NCBI GenBank assembly: GCA_903890595.1
Contig: CAITBU010000113.1
Coordinates: 1-15,845, forward strand
Length of the DNA stretch: 15,845 nt
Direction of reading: 5' to 3'
DNA from: an uncultured Holophagaceae bacterium
Lineage (GTDB): Bacteria > Acidobacteriota > Holophagae > Holophagales > Holophagaceae
Shown one piece after another: positions 1 through 5,106 of the stretch (position 1 is its first letter; each line of letters starts with the position of its first letter). The position numbers were made by a program, and so were the translations under genes. Under the pieces are notes generated by a model. That model saw only the letters and a program-made list of their open reading frames with translations, was not told where the DNA came from and did not search any database.

Positions 1-4
1 CCAC

Positions 5-187
5 ATGCGCCAGCTCCTTTCGTGGTCCTTCGGGATGGCGCTTGGGACGGTTATCTACGACTTCATCAGCCGCGGTCCCGGGTCCATTCAGTGGGGGAAG
101 GCGCTCTTTGTGTGGGTCTTTTCTGCGCTGGTGTACTGGCTGGTGGAGCGCTTCCGGAGAGCCCCTTCTTCTGCGGCCTCGGCCTAG
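5..187 (+). CDS. Small two-helix membrane protein of unknown function
   Basis: A 60-residue protein with two hydrophobic stretches, roughly residues 3-20 and 31-47. A basic FRR motif follows the second, which suggests a small inner-membrane protein with a cytoplasmic C-terminus. No family is recognised. The ATG lies only four bases from the window edge, so the ribosome site cannot be seen and the true start could lie further upstream. Codon use is GC-rich at third positions, as in the neighbouring genes, which supports a real gene. The TAG stop is followed directly by the repeat-filled region, so it is probably the last gene of its transcription unit. Confidence 0.5.
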   Translation: MRQLLSWSFGMALGTVIYDFISRGPGSIQWGKALFVWVFSALVYWLVERFRRAPSSAASA

Positions 188-214
188 CGATTGACCGTAA
201 GCAAAAGCGAATTA

Positions 215-241
215 ACCACAAAGAACACAAAGGACACAGAG
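215..241. repeat. Nonamer array, ACCACAAAG type, copy 1
   Basis: Three adjacent 9-mers read ACCACAAAG, AACACAAAG and GACACAGAG. The same unit recurs at 549-575, on the far side of the candidate small gene. Confidence 0.8.
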
Positions 242-250
242 AGAAGGCTC

Positions 251-292
251 TTCATCCCCTTCCTCCGCCTTTATCCCTGTCAAATTGCTTTT
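251..292. repeat. Pyrimidine-rich repeat ending in a 22-bp duplicated block
   Basis: A degenerate 9-bp-period run (TTCATCCCC, TTCCTCCGC, CTTTATCCC) leads into a 22-bp block at 271-292. That block is identical to 1069-1090, where it forms the left arm of a hairpin. The right arm is missing at this copy, so it appears truncated or diverged. Confidence 0.75.
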
Positions 293-377
293 CGAACCGG
301 AGCGCTGAGAAGACAACAAAAATCCGAGTTTCTATCTCCAAGGTAGATACTGGAACCCAACCGGCGAAAGGAACCCC

Positions 378-545
378 GTGGCCAAATCAAAGGCGCAGGT
401 CGAAAAGCAGAAGCGAGCGGCCGAGAAGCGGAAGAAAATCGAGAAGGCTGTCATCGCCATTGCTGCCGGAATGCCGGATGACCCCATTGAGCAGAGGTCA
501 ACCGTTCCGGCCACCACGACCAAGACGGCTAGGAACAAAAGCTAA
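378..545 (+). CDS. Candidate 55-aa lysine-rich small protein (GTG start)
   Basis: A GTG at 378 preceded by an AAAGGA ribosome-site-like motif about six bases upstream opens a 55-codon frame ending in TAA. The translation begins with a strongly basic, Ala/Lys/Glu-rich segment (about residues 2-24, helix-like, KRAAEKRKKIEKA) and continues through AGMPDDP to a Thr/Lys tail. No family is recognised. It lies between two copies of the ACCACAAAG nonamer array. The frame stays open upstream to a TGA at 306, but GTG 378 is the only plausible start. The mixed Lys/Asp/Ala composition resembles a real protein more than the surrounding repeat noise, but it could be a decayed gene remnant or chance. Confidence 0.4.
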   Translation: MAKSKAQVEKQKRAAEKRKKIEKAVIAIAAGMPDDPIEQRSTVPATTTKTARNKS

Positions 546-548
546 TTG

Positions 549-575
549 ACCACAAAGACCACAAAGGGCACAAAG
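549..575. repeat. Nonamer array, ACCACAAAG type, copy 2
   Basis: Three 9-mers read ACCACAAAG, ACCACAAAG and GGCACAAAG, starting four bases after the stop codon of the candidate small gene. The unit matches 215-241. A TTATCCCCT/TTATCCGTT pair (586-603), related to the block near 1059, follows. Confidence 0.8.
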
Positions 576-651
576 GGCAGGATCCTTATCCCCTTTATCC
601 GTTTCCCGATCATCGGCTAGGCTCAGCCCCACCCGATCAAGAGCAGAAGCG

Positions 652-687
652 GAACCGCAGATGGCGCAGATGACGCAGATAGGCGGG
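652..687. repeat. Nonamer array, ATGRCGCAG type
   Basis: Four 9-mers in register read GAACCGCAG, ATGGCGCAG, ATGACGCAG and ATAGGCGGG. The last is degenerate. The period matches the other arrays in this region but the unit sequence is different. Confidence 0.7.
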
Positions 688-718
688 GACCCATCCCAGC
701 TTTTCAAGTCCAGAAGCG

Positions 719-742
719 GATCCACAGATTCCACAGATTGCG
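719..742. repeat. Nonamer array, ATTCCACAG type
   Basis: GATCCACAG and ATTCCACAG are followed by a partial third unit. The reverse complement of this unit recurs at 932-958, so the family is present in both orientations. Confidence 0.7.
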
Positions 743-931
743 CGCCGACCCACCCCCCGCATGAGCCCGCCGAAGGCGGCTTCCGGCGGTGCCGGAAGTC
801 AGCCCGGGGTGCCACGGCCGCGCCCCCCAAGAGGCGCGGCAGCGGCGCCCCAGGCTGGAGCCCATGCTGGATGCGCCATTGGCCCTATCCCCGTGCTCCC
901 CGTGCATCCCCGGCCAAAGGACTTTCTCTCT

Positions 932-958
932 CTGTGTAATCTGTGAAATCTGTGGATA
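932..958. repeat. Nonamer array, CTGTGAAAT type (inverted relative to 719-742)
   Basis: Three 9-mers read CTGTGTAAT, CTGTGAAAT and CTGTGGATA. Read on the minus strand they match the ATTCCACAG-type unit at 719-742. Confidence 0.75.
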
Positions 959-1058
959 ACATATTAGTTTTTTGTGTTTATATGCATTCTTGTGCTCTTG
1001 TCACCGCCCAAAGAACCAGTCCTTTGAGGCGGAGGCTGGCCGATAACCGTGATTCCCT

Positions 1059-1122
1059 TTATCCGTTTTTATCCCTGTCAAATTGCTTTTGAACAGGGAT
1101 GAAGGGGATGAAGGGGATAAGG
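1059..1122. repeat. Hairpin repeat with flanking nonamers
   Basis: The block at 1069-1090 repeats 271-292 exactly. Here it is followed by a right arm: ATCCCTGTCAAA (1071-1082) pairs with TTTG(A)ACAGGGAT (1088-1100), giving a 12-bp stem with one bulged A and a 5-nt loop. The right arm overlaps three 9-mers (GGGATGAAG twice, then GGGATAAGG, 1096-1122). This looks like a palindromic intergenic repeat element. There is no T-run on either side, so it is not a standard terminator. Confidence 0.7.
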
Positions 1123-1217
1123 CAGGGGCGATTCGGCCATTCCGGGTAGAACCGCCTACTGCAGACGATTTATCCCCTTCAACTCCGTCCATCCCCGGCT
1201 AAGGCGCTTTAAAGCAG

Positions 1218-1253
1218 TTCTCTGCTTTCCTCTGCTCCTCGGCTTTCCTCTGC
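1218..1253. repeat. Nonamer array, TTCCTCTGC type
   Basis: Four 9-mers in register read TTCTCTGCT, TTCCTCTGC, TCCTCGGCT and TTCCTCTGC. The array lies just downstream of the cysS stop codon on the minus strand. Confidence 0.75.
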
Positions 1254-1280
1254 GTATAAATGCAGTTTTCTTTTTGGTCC

Positions 1281-2732
1281 TCAGCCCCGCCGCCAGCCCG
1301 TTGTCCCGTCTTTGCGGTCTTCGAGGACGATGCCCAGGGCTTTGAGGGCGTCCCTCACGCGGTCGGCTTCGGGCCAGTTCTTGGCGGCTTTGGCGGCGCG
1401 GCGGGCTTCGATGAGGGCTTCCACTTCGGCGTCCAGGTTGGTGCCTTCGTGGGGCCAGGCGGCGAAGATGGCATCGGCCTCGTCCAGGAAGGTCAGCACG
1501 GCGTCCCGCTCTTCGCGGGTGAGGGCCACGTGGTCGTCCTGGGCGTTGAGGTCGCTGATGAGGGTGAAGAGCTCCGCCAGGGCCTCGGGGGTGTTGAGGT
1601 CATCGCCCATGGCGGCCCAGAAGCGGTCCCGGGCCTGCGCCAGGCGCTGCTCCGGCGCCAGGGCTTCCTTCCAGGGGCCACCGCCGGCCTGGCCCTCGCC
1701 CTCCATGCGCTTGCGGAAGGCGCGGATGCGCTTGAGGGAGTTCTCCGCGGCCCGCAGGCCCTCGAAGCTGAAGTTGAGCACCTTGCGGTAGTGGTTGCTC
1801 TGGATGGCGTAGCGCAGGGCCACGGGGTCCACGCCCTTCTCCACCAGATCCCGCAGGGTGAAGAAGTTGCCGGCGCTCTTGGCCATCTTCTGGCCCTCGA
1901 CCATGAGGAACTCGCCGTGCACCCAGTGGTTCACCCACTGGTGCCCGAGGCAGCCGTCGCTCTGGGCGATCTCGTTCTCGTGGTGGGGGAAGATCAGGTC
2001 CACGCCACCGCTGTGGATGTCCACCCGGTCACCCAGCAGCTCCATGCCCATGGCCGAGCACTCGATGTGCCAGCCGGGCCGGCCCGGACCCCAGGGGCTA
2101 TCCCACCAGGGCTCGCCGGGCTTGGCGGCCTTCCACAGCACGAAGTCGGTGACGGAGTCCCGCTCGTACTCATCCGCGTCCACGGAGGACCCGGCCTGCA
2201 TGCCCTCCCGGTCCAGGTGGGCCAGGCAGCCGTAGGCGGGGAGGCCCGAGATGCGGTAGTAGACGCTGCCGTCGCGGACATAGGCCAGGTTCTTGGCCGC
2301 CAGGTCCTGCACCAGCTGGATCATCTGCGGGATGTAGGCCGTGGCCCGGGGCAGGTGGTCGGCGGGCTGGATGCCCAGGGTCTGCAGGTCCTCCAGGAAG
2401 ACCGCCGTGAAGCGCTCCGTGAGGGCCCGCATGGCGGCGTGGCGGTCGGCGTTGGAGGCCTCCTCGGGGAGCCCGCCCTGGGAGTCGCGGATGATCTTGT
2501 CCTCGACGTCCGTGATGTTCATGCAGTGCCGGACCTCGTAGCCCCCGGCCCGGAAGGTCCGCTTTAGAAGATCCTGGAAGAGGAAGGTGCGGAGATTCCC
2601 GATGTGGGCATAGTTGTAGACGGTGGGACCACAGGTGTAAAACGAGACCTGCCCCTCCAGCACCGGGACCACGGGCTCGACCTGGCGCGTCAGGGTGTTG
2701 AACAGGGAGAGGGTTCGCCGCAGCTTCGTCAT
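1281..2732 (-). CDS. cysS: Cysteinyl-tRNA synthetase
   Basis: This 483-residue class I aminoacyl-tRNA synthetase charges tRNA-Cys with cysteine in the cytoplasm, using ATP. The Rossmann-fold signature HIGN is at residues 43-46 and the KMSKS loop appears as KMAKS at 282-286. The zinc site that selects cysteine is complete: Cys34, Cys225, His250 and Glu254, with the same spacing as the family. The C-terminal half (about 320-483) is the helical tRNA-binding region. Length is close to the usual 460-490. The ATG at 2732 is chosen because conserved sequence (LFNTLTRQ) begins within ten residues; the ribosome site is weak. It is divergent from the GAF-domain gene across a 50-bp gap. The long open frame opposite it is a GC-rich shadow. 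Confidence 0.97.
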   Translation of the reverse strand: MTKLRRTLSLFNTLTRQVEPVVPVLEGQVSFYTCGPTVYNYAHIGNLRTFLFQDLLKRTFRAGGYEVRHCMNITDVEDKIIRDSQGGLPEEASNADRHAAMRALTERFTAVFLEDLQTLGIQPADHLPRATAYIPQMIQLVQDLAAKNLAYVRDGSVYYRISGLPAYGCLAHLDREGMQAGSSVDADEYERDSVTDFVLWKAAKPGEPWWDSPWGPGRPGWHIECSAMGMELLGDRVDIHSGGVDLIFPHHENEIAQSDGCLGHQWVNHWVHGEFLMVEGQKMAKSAGNFFTLRDLVEKGVDPVALRYAIQSNHYRKVLNFSFEGLRAAENSLKRIRAFRKRMEGEGQAGGGPWKEALAPEQRLAQARDRFWAAMGDDLNTPEALAELFTLISDLNAQDDHVALTREERDAVLTFLDEADAIFAAWPHEGTNLDAEVEALIEARRAAKAAKNWPEADRVRDALKALGIVLEDRKDGTTGWRRG

Positions 2733-2782
2733 GGAACTAGGAAACCACCATTTCGCCCTTCATCCAAAGCCCCCGGTGTCCC

Positions 2783-3418
2783 ATGGGATTGTTCAGCAGC
2801 AAAAAACTTGACGAGGCCCTGGCGGAGCGGGACGCCCAGATCCAGACCCTGGAAGCTGCCGGCCGTGCCCTCCAGGCCCGGGTGGAGGACGTCCAGGAGC
2901 TGGTCCGGCACCTGGACCAGGACCGGGACCTCCTGCTGGGAGCTCTGGAGCGCATGCGGCCGGGGGCTGAGCCCCAGGACCTCGCCCAGGCCCTGCTGGA
3001 CATCTGCTTCAAGCCCCTGGGCCTGGCCTGCTTCTTTGTGGCCCTGGCCGACTGGGACCAGGATCAGCTGCGCTTTGTCCTGTACCAGGAGGGCGGTCGG
3101 ACTAGGAACCACCCGCCCCGGCGCCTGTCGGACCGGCTGGGGCTGTCGGAGAAGGTCCTGACCGCTCGCCAGCCCATCTACATCCGGACCCTGGAAGAGG
3201 GCAAAGCGGCGGGGAGCCTCCTGACCGCCGCCGAGGAGGCCACCGGCCTCATCCCCCACTCCTGGTACGGCGTACCCCTGGGTTGGGGCCCCCGTCCGGT
3301 GGGCCTGGTGAGCTTCCAGAGCTTCCATGACGATGCCTTCAGCGAGAGCCGCCGCCGGGTCATGGATGCCCTGGCGGCGCTGATCTCGACCTGCATGGGC
3401 TCGCCTCAGGGGCGCTGA
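2783..3418 (+). CDS. Coiled-coil and GAF-like domain protein
   Basis: A 211-residue soluble protein. Residues about 8-50 form a charged, heptad-like coiled coil rich in Leu, Glu, Gln and Arg. Residues about 65-205 resemble a GAF domain: an alternating hydrophobic pattern with a central SWYGVPLGWGPRPVGLVSFQS segment, typical of the last GAF strands, and a terminal helix. No kinase, GGDEF or DNA-binding domain is attached, so it may be a stand-alone sensor or a dimerising regulator; the ligand is unknown. The ATG at 2783 has no clear ribosome site and sits only 50 bp from the divergent cysS start, so a very short or leaderless transcript is possible. Its stop overlaps the convergent thioesterase by 13 bp. 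Confidence 0.75.
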   Translation: MGLFSSKKLDEALAERDAQIQTLEAAGRALQARVEDVQELVRHLDQDRDLLLGALERMRPGAEPQDLAQALLDICFKPLGLACFFVALADWDQDQLRFVLYQEGGRTRNHPPRRLSDRLGLSEKVLTARQPIYIRTLEEGKAAGSLLTAAEEATGLIPHSWYGVPLGWGPRPVGLVSFQSFHDDAFSESRRRVMDALAALISTCMGSPQGR

Positions 3419-3798
3419 ACGAGCGCCAGCAGGTCATCGGGGAGGACGCGAGCGCGGTTGTCGCTGCTGGCCACCAGGTGGGTGCTGTCGGCTTCCGCCA
3501 GCAGCACCCCGGCCCGCTCGATTTTGTAGGCGAAGATCAGGCGCCGGCGGCCGGCCTCCCGCAGGCTGGTGCGTACCTGCACCAGCTCGTCGTAGTGCGC
3601 CGGTGAGCGGAACTTGACCTGGATCTCGTTGACCACCAGGCGCACGCCTCGCAGCTCCCACTCGGCATAGCTCTGGCCCAGCTCCCGCAGGAAGTCGCTG
3701 CGGCCCAGCTCCATCCAGACCGGGTAGGTCGCATGGTGCACGATGCCCATGGCATCGGTCTCGGCGTAGCGCACTCGGAGCTCAGTCAGGGATTCCAT
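3406..3798 (-). CDS. Acyl-CoA thioesterase, YbgC/4HBT hot-dog family
   Basis: A 130-residue single hot-dog domain protein, the usual size for the 4-hydroxybenzoyl-CoA thioesterase/YbgC family, which hydrolyses acyl-CoA or acyl-carrier thioesters in the cytoplasm. The N-terminal signature RYAETDAMGIVHHATY (residues 10-25) carries the expected catalytic Asp15 and the His/Tyr positions of the active-site loop. The later VRLVVNEIQVKFRSPAHYDE segment fits the central helix-to-strand region. In many bacteria a homologue sits in the tol-pal operon, but no tol genes are nearby, so the in vivo substrate cannot be inferred. The ATG at 3798 is preceded by no strong ribosome site. The 3' end overlaps the convergent GAF gene. 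Confidence 0.88.
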   Translation of the reverse strand: MESLTELRVRYAETDAMGIVHHATYPVWMELGRSDFLRELGQSYAEWELRGVRLVVNEIQVKFRSPAHYDELVQVRTSLREAGRRRLIFAYKIERAGVLLAEADSTHLVASSDNRARVLPDDLLALVQRP

Positions 3799-3857
3799 GG
3801 CAGGTCGGCCCTCGGGTCAGGACTCCAGTCTTCAGCGGCCAGACCAGTCCGTCCACC

Positions 3858-3882
3858 AAAAAGCCCCGCCGGGGCGGGGCTT
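3858..3882 (-). terminator. Rho-independent terminator for the secreted-protein gene
   Basis: On the minus strand, an AAGCCCCGCC/GGCGGGGCTT stem with a very short loop is followed by a run of five T. It lies about 25 bp after the stop codon at 3907 and separates that gene from the thioesterase that starts at 3798. Confidence 0.85.
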
Positions 3883-3906
3883 CGGGTGCGACGGAGGGGC
3901 TCCCGG

Positions 3907-4257
3907 CTACTCGACGGTGACGCGGATGTGATCGCCCTTGTCCGTGGTGATCTCCAGGAGCAGGTCCCCGGGCTTGGACTCGGAGAGCAGGCGCTGGAGC
4001 TGTTCGGGCTTCATGCCCTTGCGGGCGTGGCCGTTGACCTTGATCTCGCCCTCGCCAGCCATGTCCAGGACGCCCTTGGCGAGGCTGATGGGCATGCGGA
4101 TGTGGACCTCGGTGGGACCGTCGGCACCGTCCTTGGTGCGAGCGTGGTGGGCCATGGTCTTGGAGGTGATGTCCACCTTGATGAACTTGGCGCTCTGGGC
4201 CGCGAGGGGCAGGCCGAGGGTGGCGGCAAGCACGAAAGGAACGAGGAGGGCGCGCAT
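3907..4257 (-). CDS. Small secreted protein of unknown function
   Basis: A 116-residue protein with a clear signal peptide: positively charged start, a hydrophobic core at about residues 3-17, and LAAQSA as a likely signal peptidase I site near residue 20. The mature part of about 95 residues mixes beta-like segments (SAKFIKVDITSKT, TEVHIRMPISLAKGV, DHIRVTVE) with a helical stretch near residues 80-92 (MKPEQLQRLLSES). No family is recognised, and no cysteines or obvious metal sites are present. An AGGAG ribosome site lies six bases before the ATG. It is divergent from the exported thioredoxin and has its own terminator, so it is probably monocistronic. The periplasm or outside is its likely location. 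Confidence 0.75.
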   Translation of the reverse strand: MRALLVPFVLAATLGLPLAAQSAKFIKVDITSKTMAHHARTKDGADGPTEVHIRMPISLAKGVLDMAGEGEIKVNGHARKGMKPEQLQRLLSESKPGDLLLEITTDKGDHIRVTVE

Positions 4258-4434
4258 GGTGGCTCCTGATGGGACCGGGCCGGCTGGGGCCCTGTTGCCT
4301 GGAATACGGCAGCCCTGGAACCTGGCTTAGCCCAAGCTGGGAACTCCCGGAGTCCGGGTATGCTGATTCCCGTCACGGCGGCCGGTCCGGCCCCATCCAA
4401 TAGCCGGTGTCCCGCCGCTTCCAGGAGTCCCCCC

Positions 4435-4839
4435 ATGAAGGTTCTTGCCGCCCTGATCCTCGTTGCCAGCACGCTGTCCGCCCAGGGTGCGGCCAAGTGG
4501 GAGCACGACTACAACGCCGCCCTGAAGCGGGCCAAGGCCGAGAAGAAGCTCATCTTCATGGACCTCTGGACCGAGTGGTGCGGCCCCTGCCTGCACCTCC
4601 AGAAGAACGTCTTCCCCACCCCCGAGGCCCAGGCCGCCCTGGCCAAGTTCGTGCCCTTCTCCTCTCTGGTGGAAAAGCGGGATGGCACCCCCGTGGCCGA
4701 AGGCACTCGCTTGGCCGGGCAGTTCCGCCTCAACGCCTACCCAACCCTGGTGATCCTGGACGCCGACGGCAAGGAGCTCCGCCGCCAGGTGGGCGCCTTC
4801 AGGACTGGGGCTGAGTTCGCGGCGTGGCTTAAGCAATAG
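4435..4839 (+). CDS. Exported thioredoxin-like protein (WCGPC)
   Basis: A 134-residue thioredoxin-fold protein. Residues 1-18 form a signal peptide (hydrophobic core, LSAQGA cleavage region), so it should act in the periplasm as a disulfide reductant or oxidant. The redox motif WCGPC has its cysteines at 49 and 52, after the typical KKLIFMDLWTEW strand, and the cis-proline is in NAYPT (Pro103). The sequence ends in the usual C-terminal helix. It resembles the thioredoxin_7/DsbD-gamma type rather than cytoplasmic TrxA. The ATG at 4435 is preferred over an in-frame ATG at 4360 because it begins the signal peptide and has AGGAG seven bases upstream. The TAG stop is the first part of a heptamer array. 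Confidence 0.88.
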   Translation: MKVLAALILVASTLSAQGAAKWEHDYNAALKRAKAEKKLIFMDLWTEWCGPCLHLQKNVFPTPEAQAALAKFVPFSSLVEKRDGTPVAEGTRLAGQFRLNAYPTLVILDADGKELRRQVGAFRTGAEFAAWLKQ

Positions 4840-4870
4840 CTGTCGGCTATCAGCTGTCAGCTGTCAGCCA
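4837..4870. repeat. Heptamer array starting at the thioredoxin stop codon
   Basis: Units TAGCTGT, CGGCTAT, CAGCTGT and CAGCTGT, then a partial CAGCCA, repeat every 7 bp. The first three bases are the stop codon of the thioredoxin gene. Confidence 0.85.
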
Positions 4871-4901
4871 AGAAGGGCCAGGTAAGTTGCCTGGGCCGTT
4901 C
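4864..4901. repeat. 38-bp direct repeat, copy 1, with imperfect hairpin
   Basis: This block is identical to 4945-4982, 81 bp downstream. Inside it, AGAAGGGCCAGG (4871-4882) can pair with CCTGGGCCGTTCT (4890-4902), with one mismatch and one bulge, around a short loop. With its weak T content it could end transcription of the thioredoxin gene, but there is no proper T-run. Confidence 0.8.
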
Positions 4902-4911
4902 TGCCTTCATG

Positions 4912-4951
4912 GGCTAATGGCTATCAGCTGTCAGCTATCAGCTATCAGCCA
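4912..4951. repeat. Heptamer array, second
   Basis: After a degenerate start (GGCTAAT, GGCTAT), the units CAGCTGT, CAGCTAT and CAGCTAT repeat every 7 bp and run into the second 38-bp block. Compared with the first array it carries one more heptamer, which indicates unit gain or loss. Confidence 0.8.
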
Positions 4952-4982
4952 AGAAGGGCCAGGTAAGTTGCCTGGGCCGTTC
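4945..4982. repeat. 38-bp direct repeat, copy 2, with imperfect hairpin
   Basis: An exact copy of 4864-4901, again preceded by heptamers. The heptamers and the hairpin block were probably duplicated together as a unit of about 80 bp. Confidence 0.8.
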
Positions 4983-5043
4983 CGGGATCATAGGCTGACA
5001 GCCAAGGTTGATTGGGCTGGGACGGCCGATGGCTGCTGGCGCT

Positions 5044-5106
5044 TTAGCTGTTAGCTGTTAGCTGTTAGCTGTTAGCTGTTAGCTGACAGCTGATAGCCGA
5101 CAGCCC
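5044..5106. repeat. Heptamer array next to the BatB-like stop codon
   Basis: Six perfect TTAGCTG units (5044-5085) are followed by ACAGCTG, ATAGCCG and ACAGCCC. The array ends at 5106, immediately before the stop codon (5107-5109, minus strand) of the BatB-like gene. Six perfect tandem copies make it a candidate for length variation. Confidence 0.9.

Larger units (their letters stand above)
188..1280. other. Gene-poor repeat-rich intergenic region
   Basis: About 1.1 kb separates the small membrane protein from the end of cysS. It is filled with short arrays that mostly repeat every 9 bp (listed separately), one hairpin repeat and one candidate small gene at 378-545. Other open frames here are interrupted by repeat-derived low-complexity sequence and look spurious. 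The density of degenerate repeats suggests a site where intergenic repeat elements have accumulated. No terminator with a T-run was seen for cysS, which ends at 1281 on the minus strand. Confidence 0.7.

Noticed and set aside
498..939. Several open frames of 60-110 codons on both strands in the repeat region
   Set aside because: They are made largely of translated nonamer repeats, for example ICVICAICG-type runs, and lack starts with ribosome sites.
215..1253. CRISPR array
   Set aside because: Units are only 9 bp, directly adjacent, degenerate, and have no spacers. No cas gene is present.
1260..2567. A 435-codon open frame opposite cysS
   Set aside because: cysS is unmistakable on the other strand. 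The translation is repetitive Val/Gly/His-rich sequence typical of antisense frames in high-GC genes.
4360..4434. Longer start for the thioredoxin-like protein
   Set aside because: The extra 25 residues precede a good signal peptide, and the ATG at 4435 has its own AGGAG site.
5044..5106. CRISPR or origin iterons
   Set aside because: Heptamers are contiguous without spacers, and there is no DnaA box cluster or replication gene nearby.
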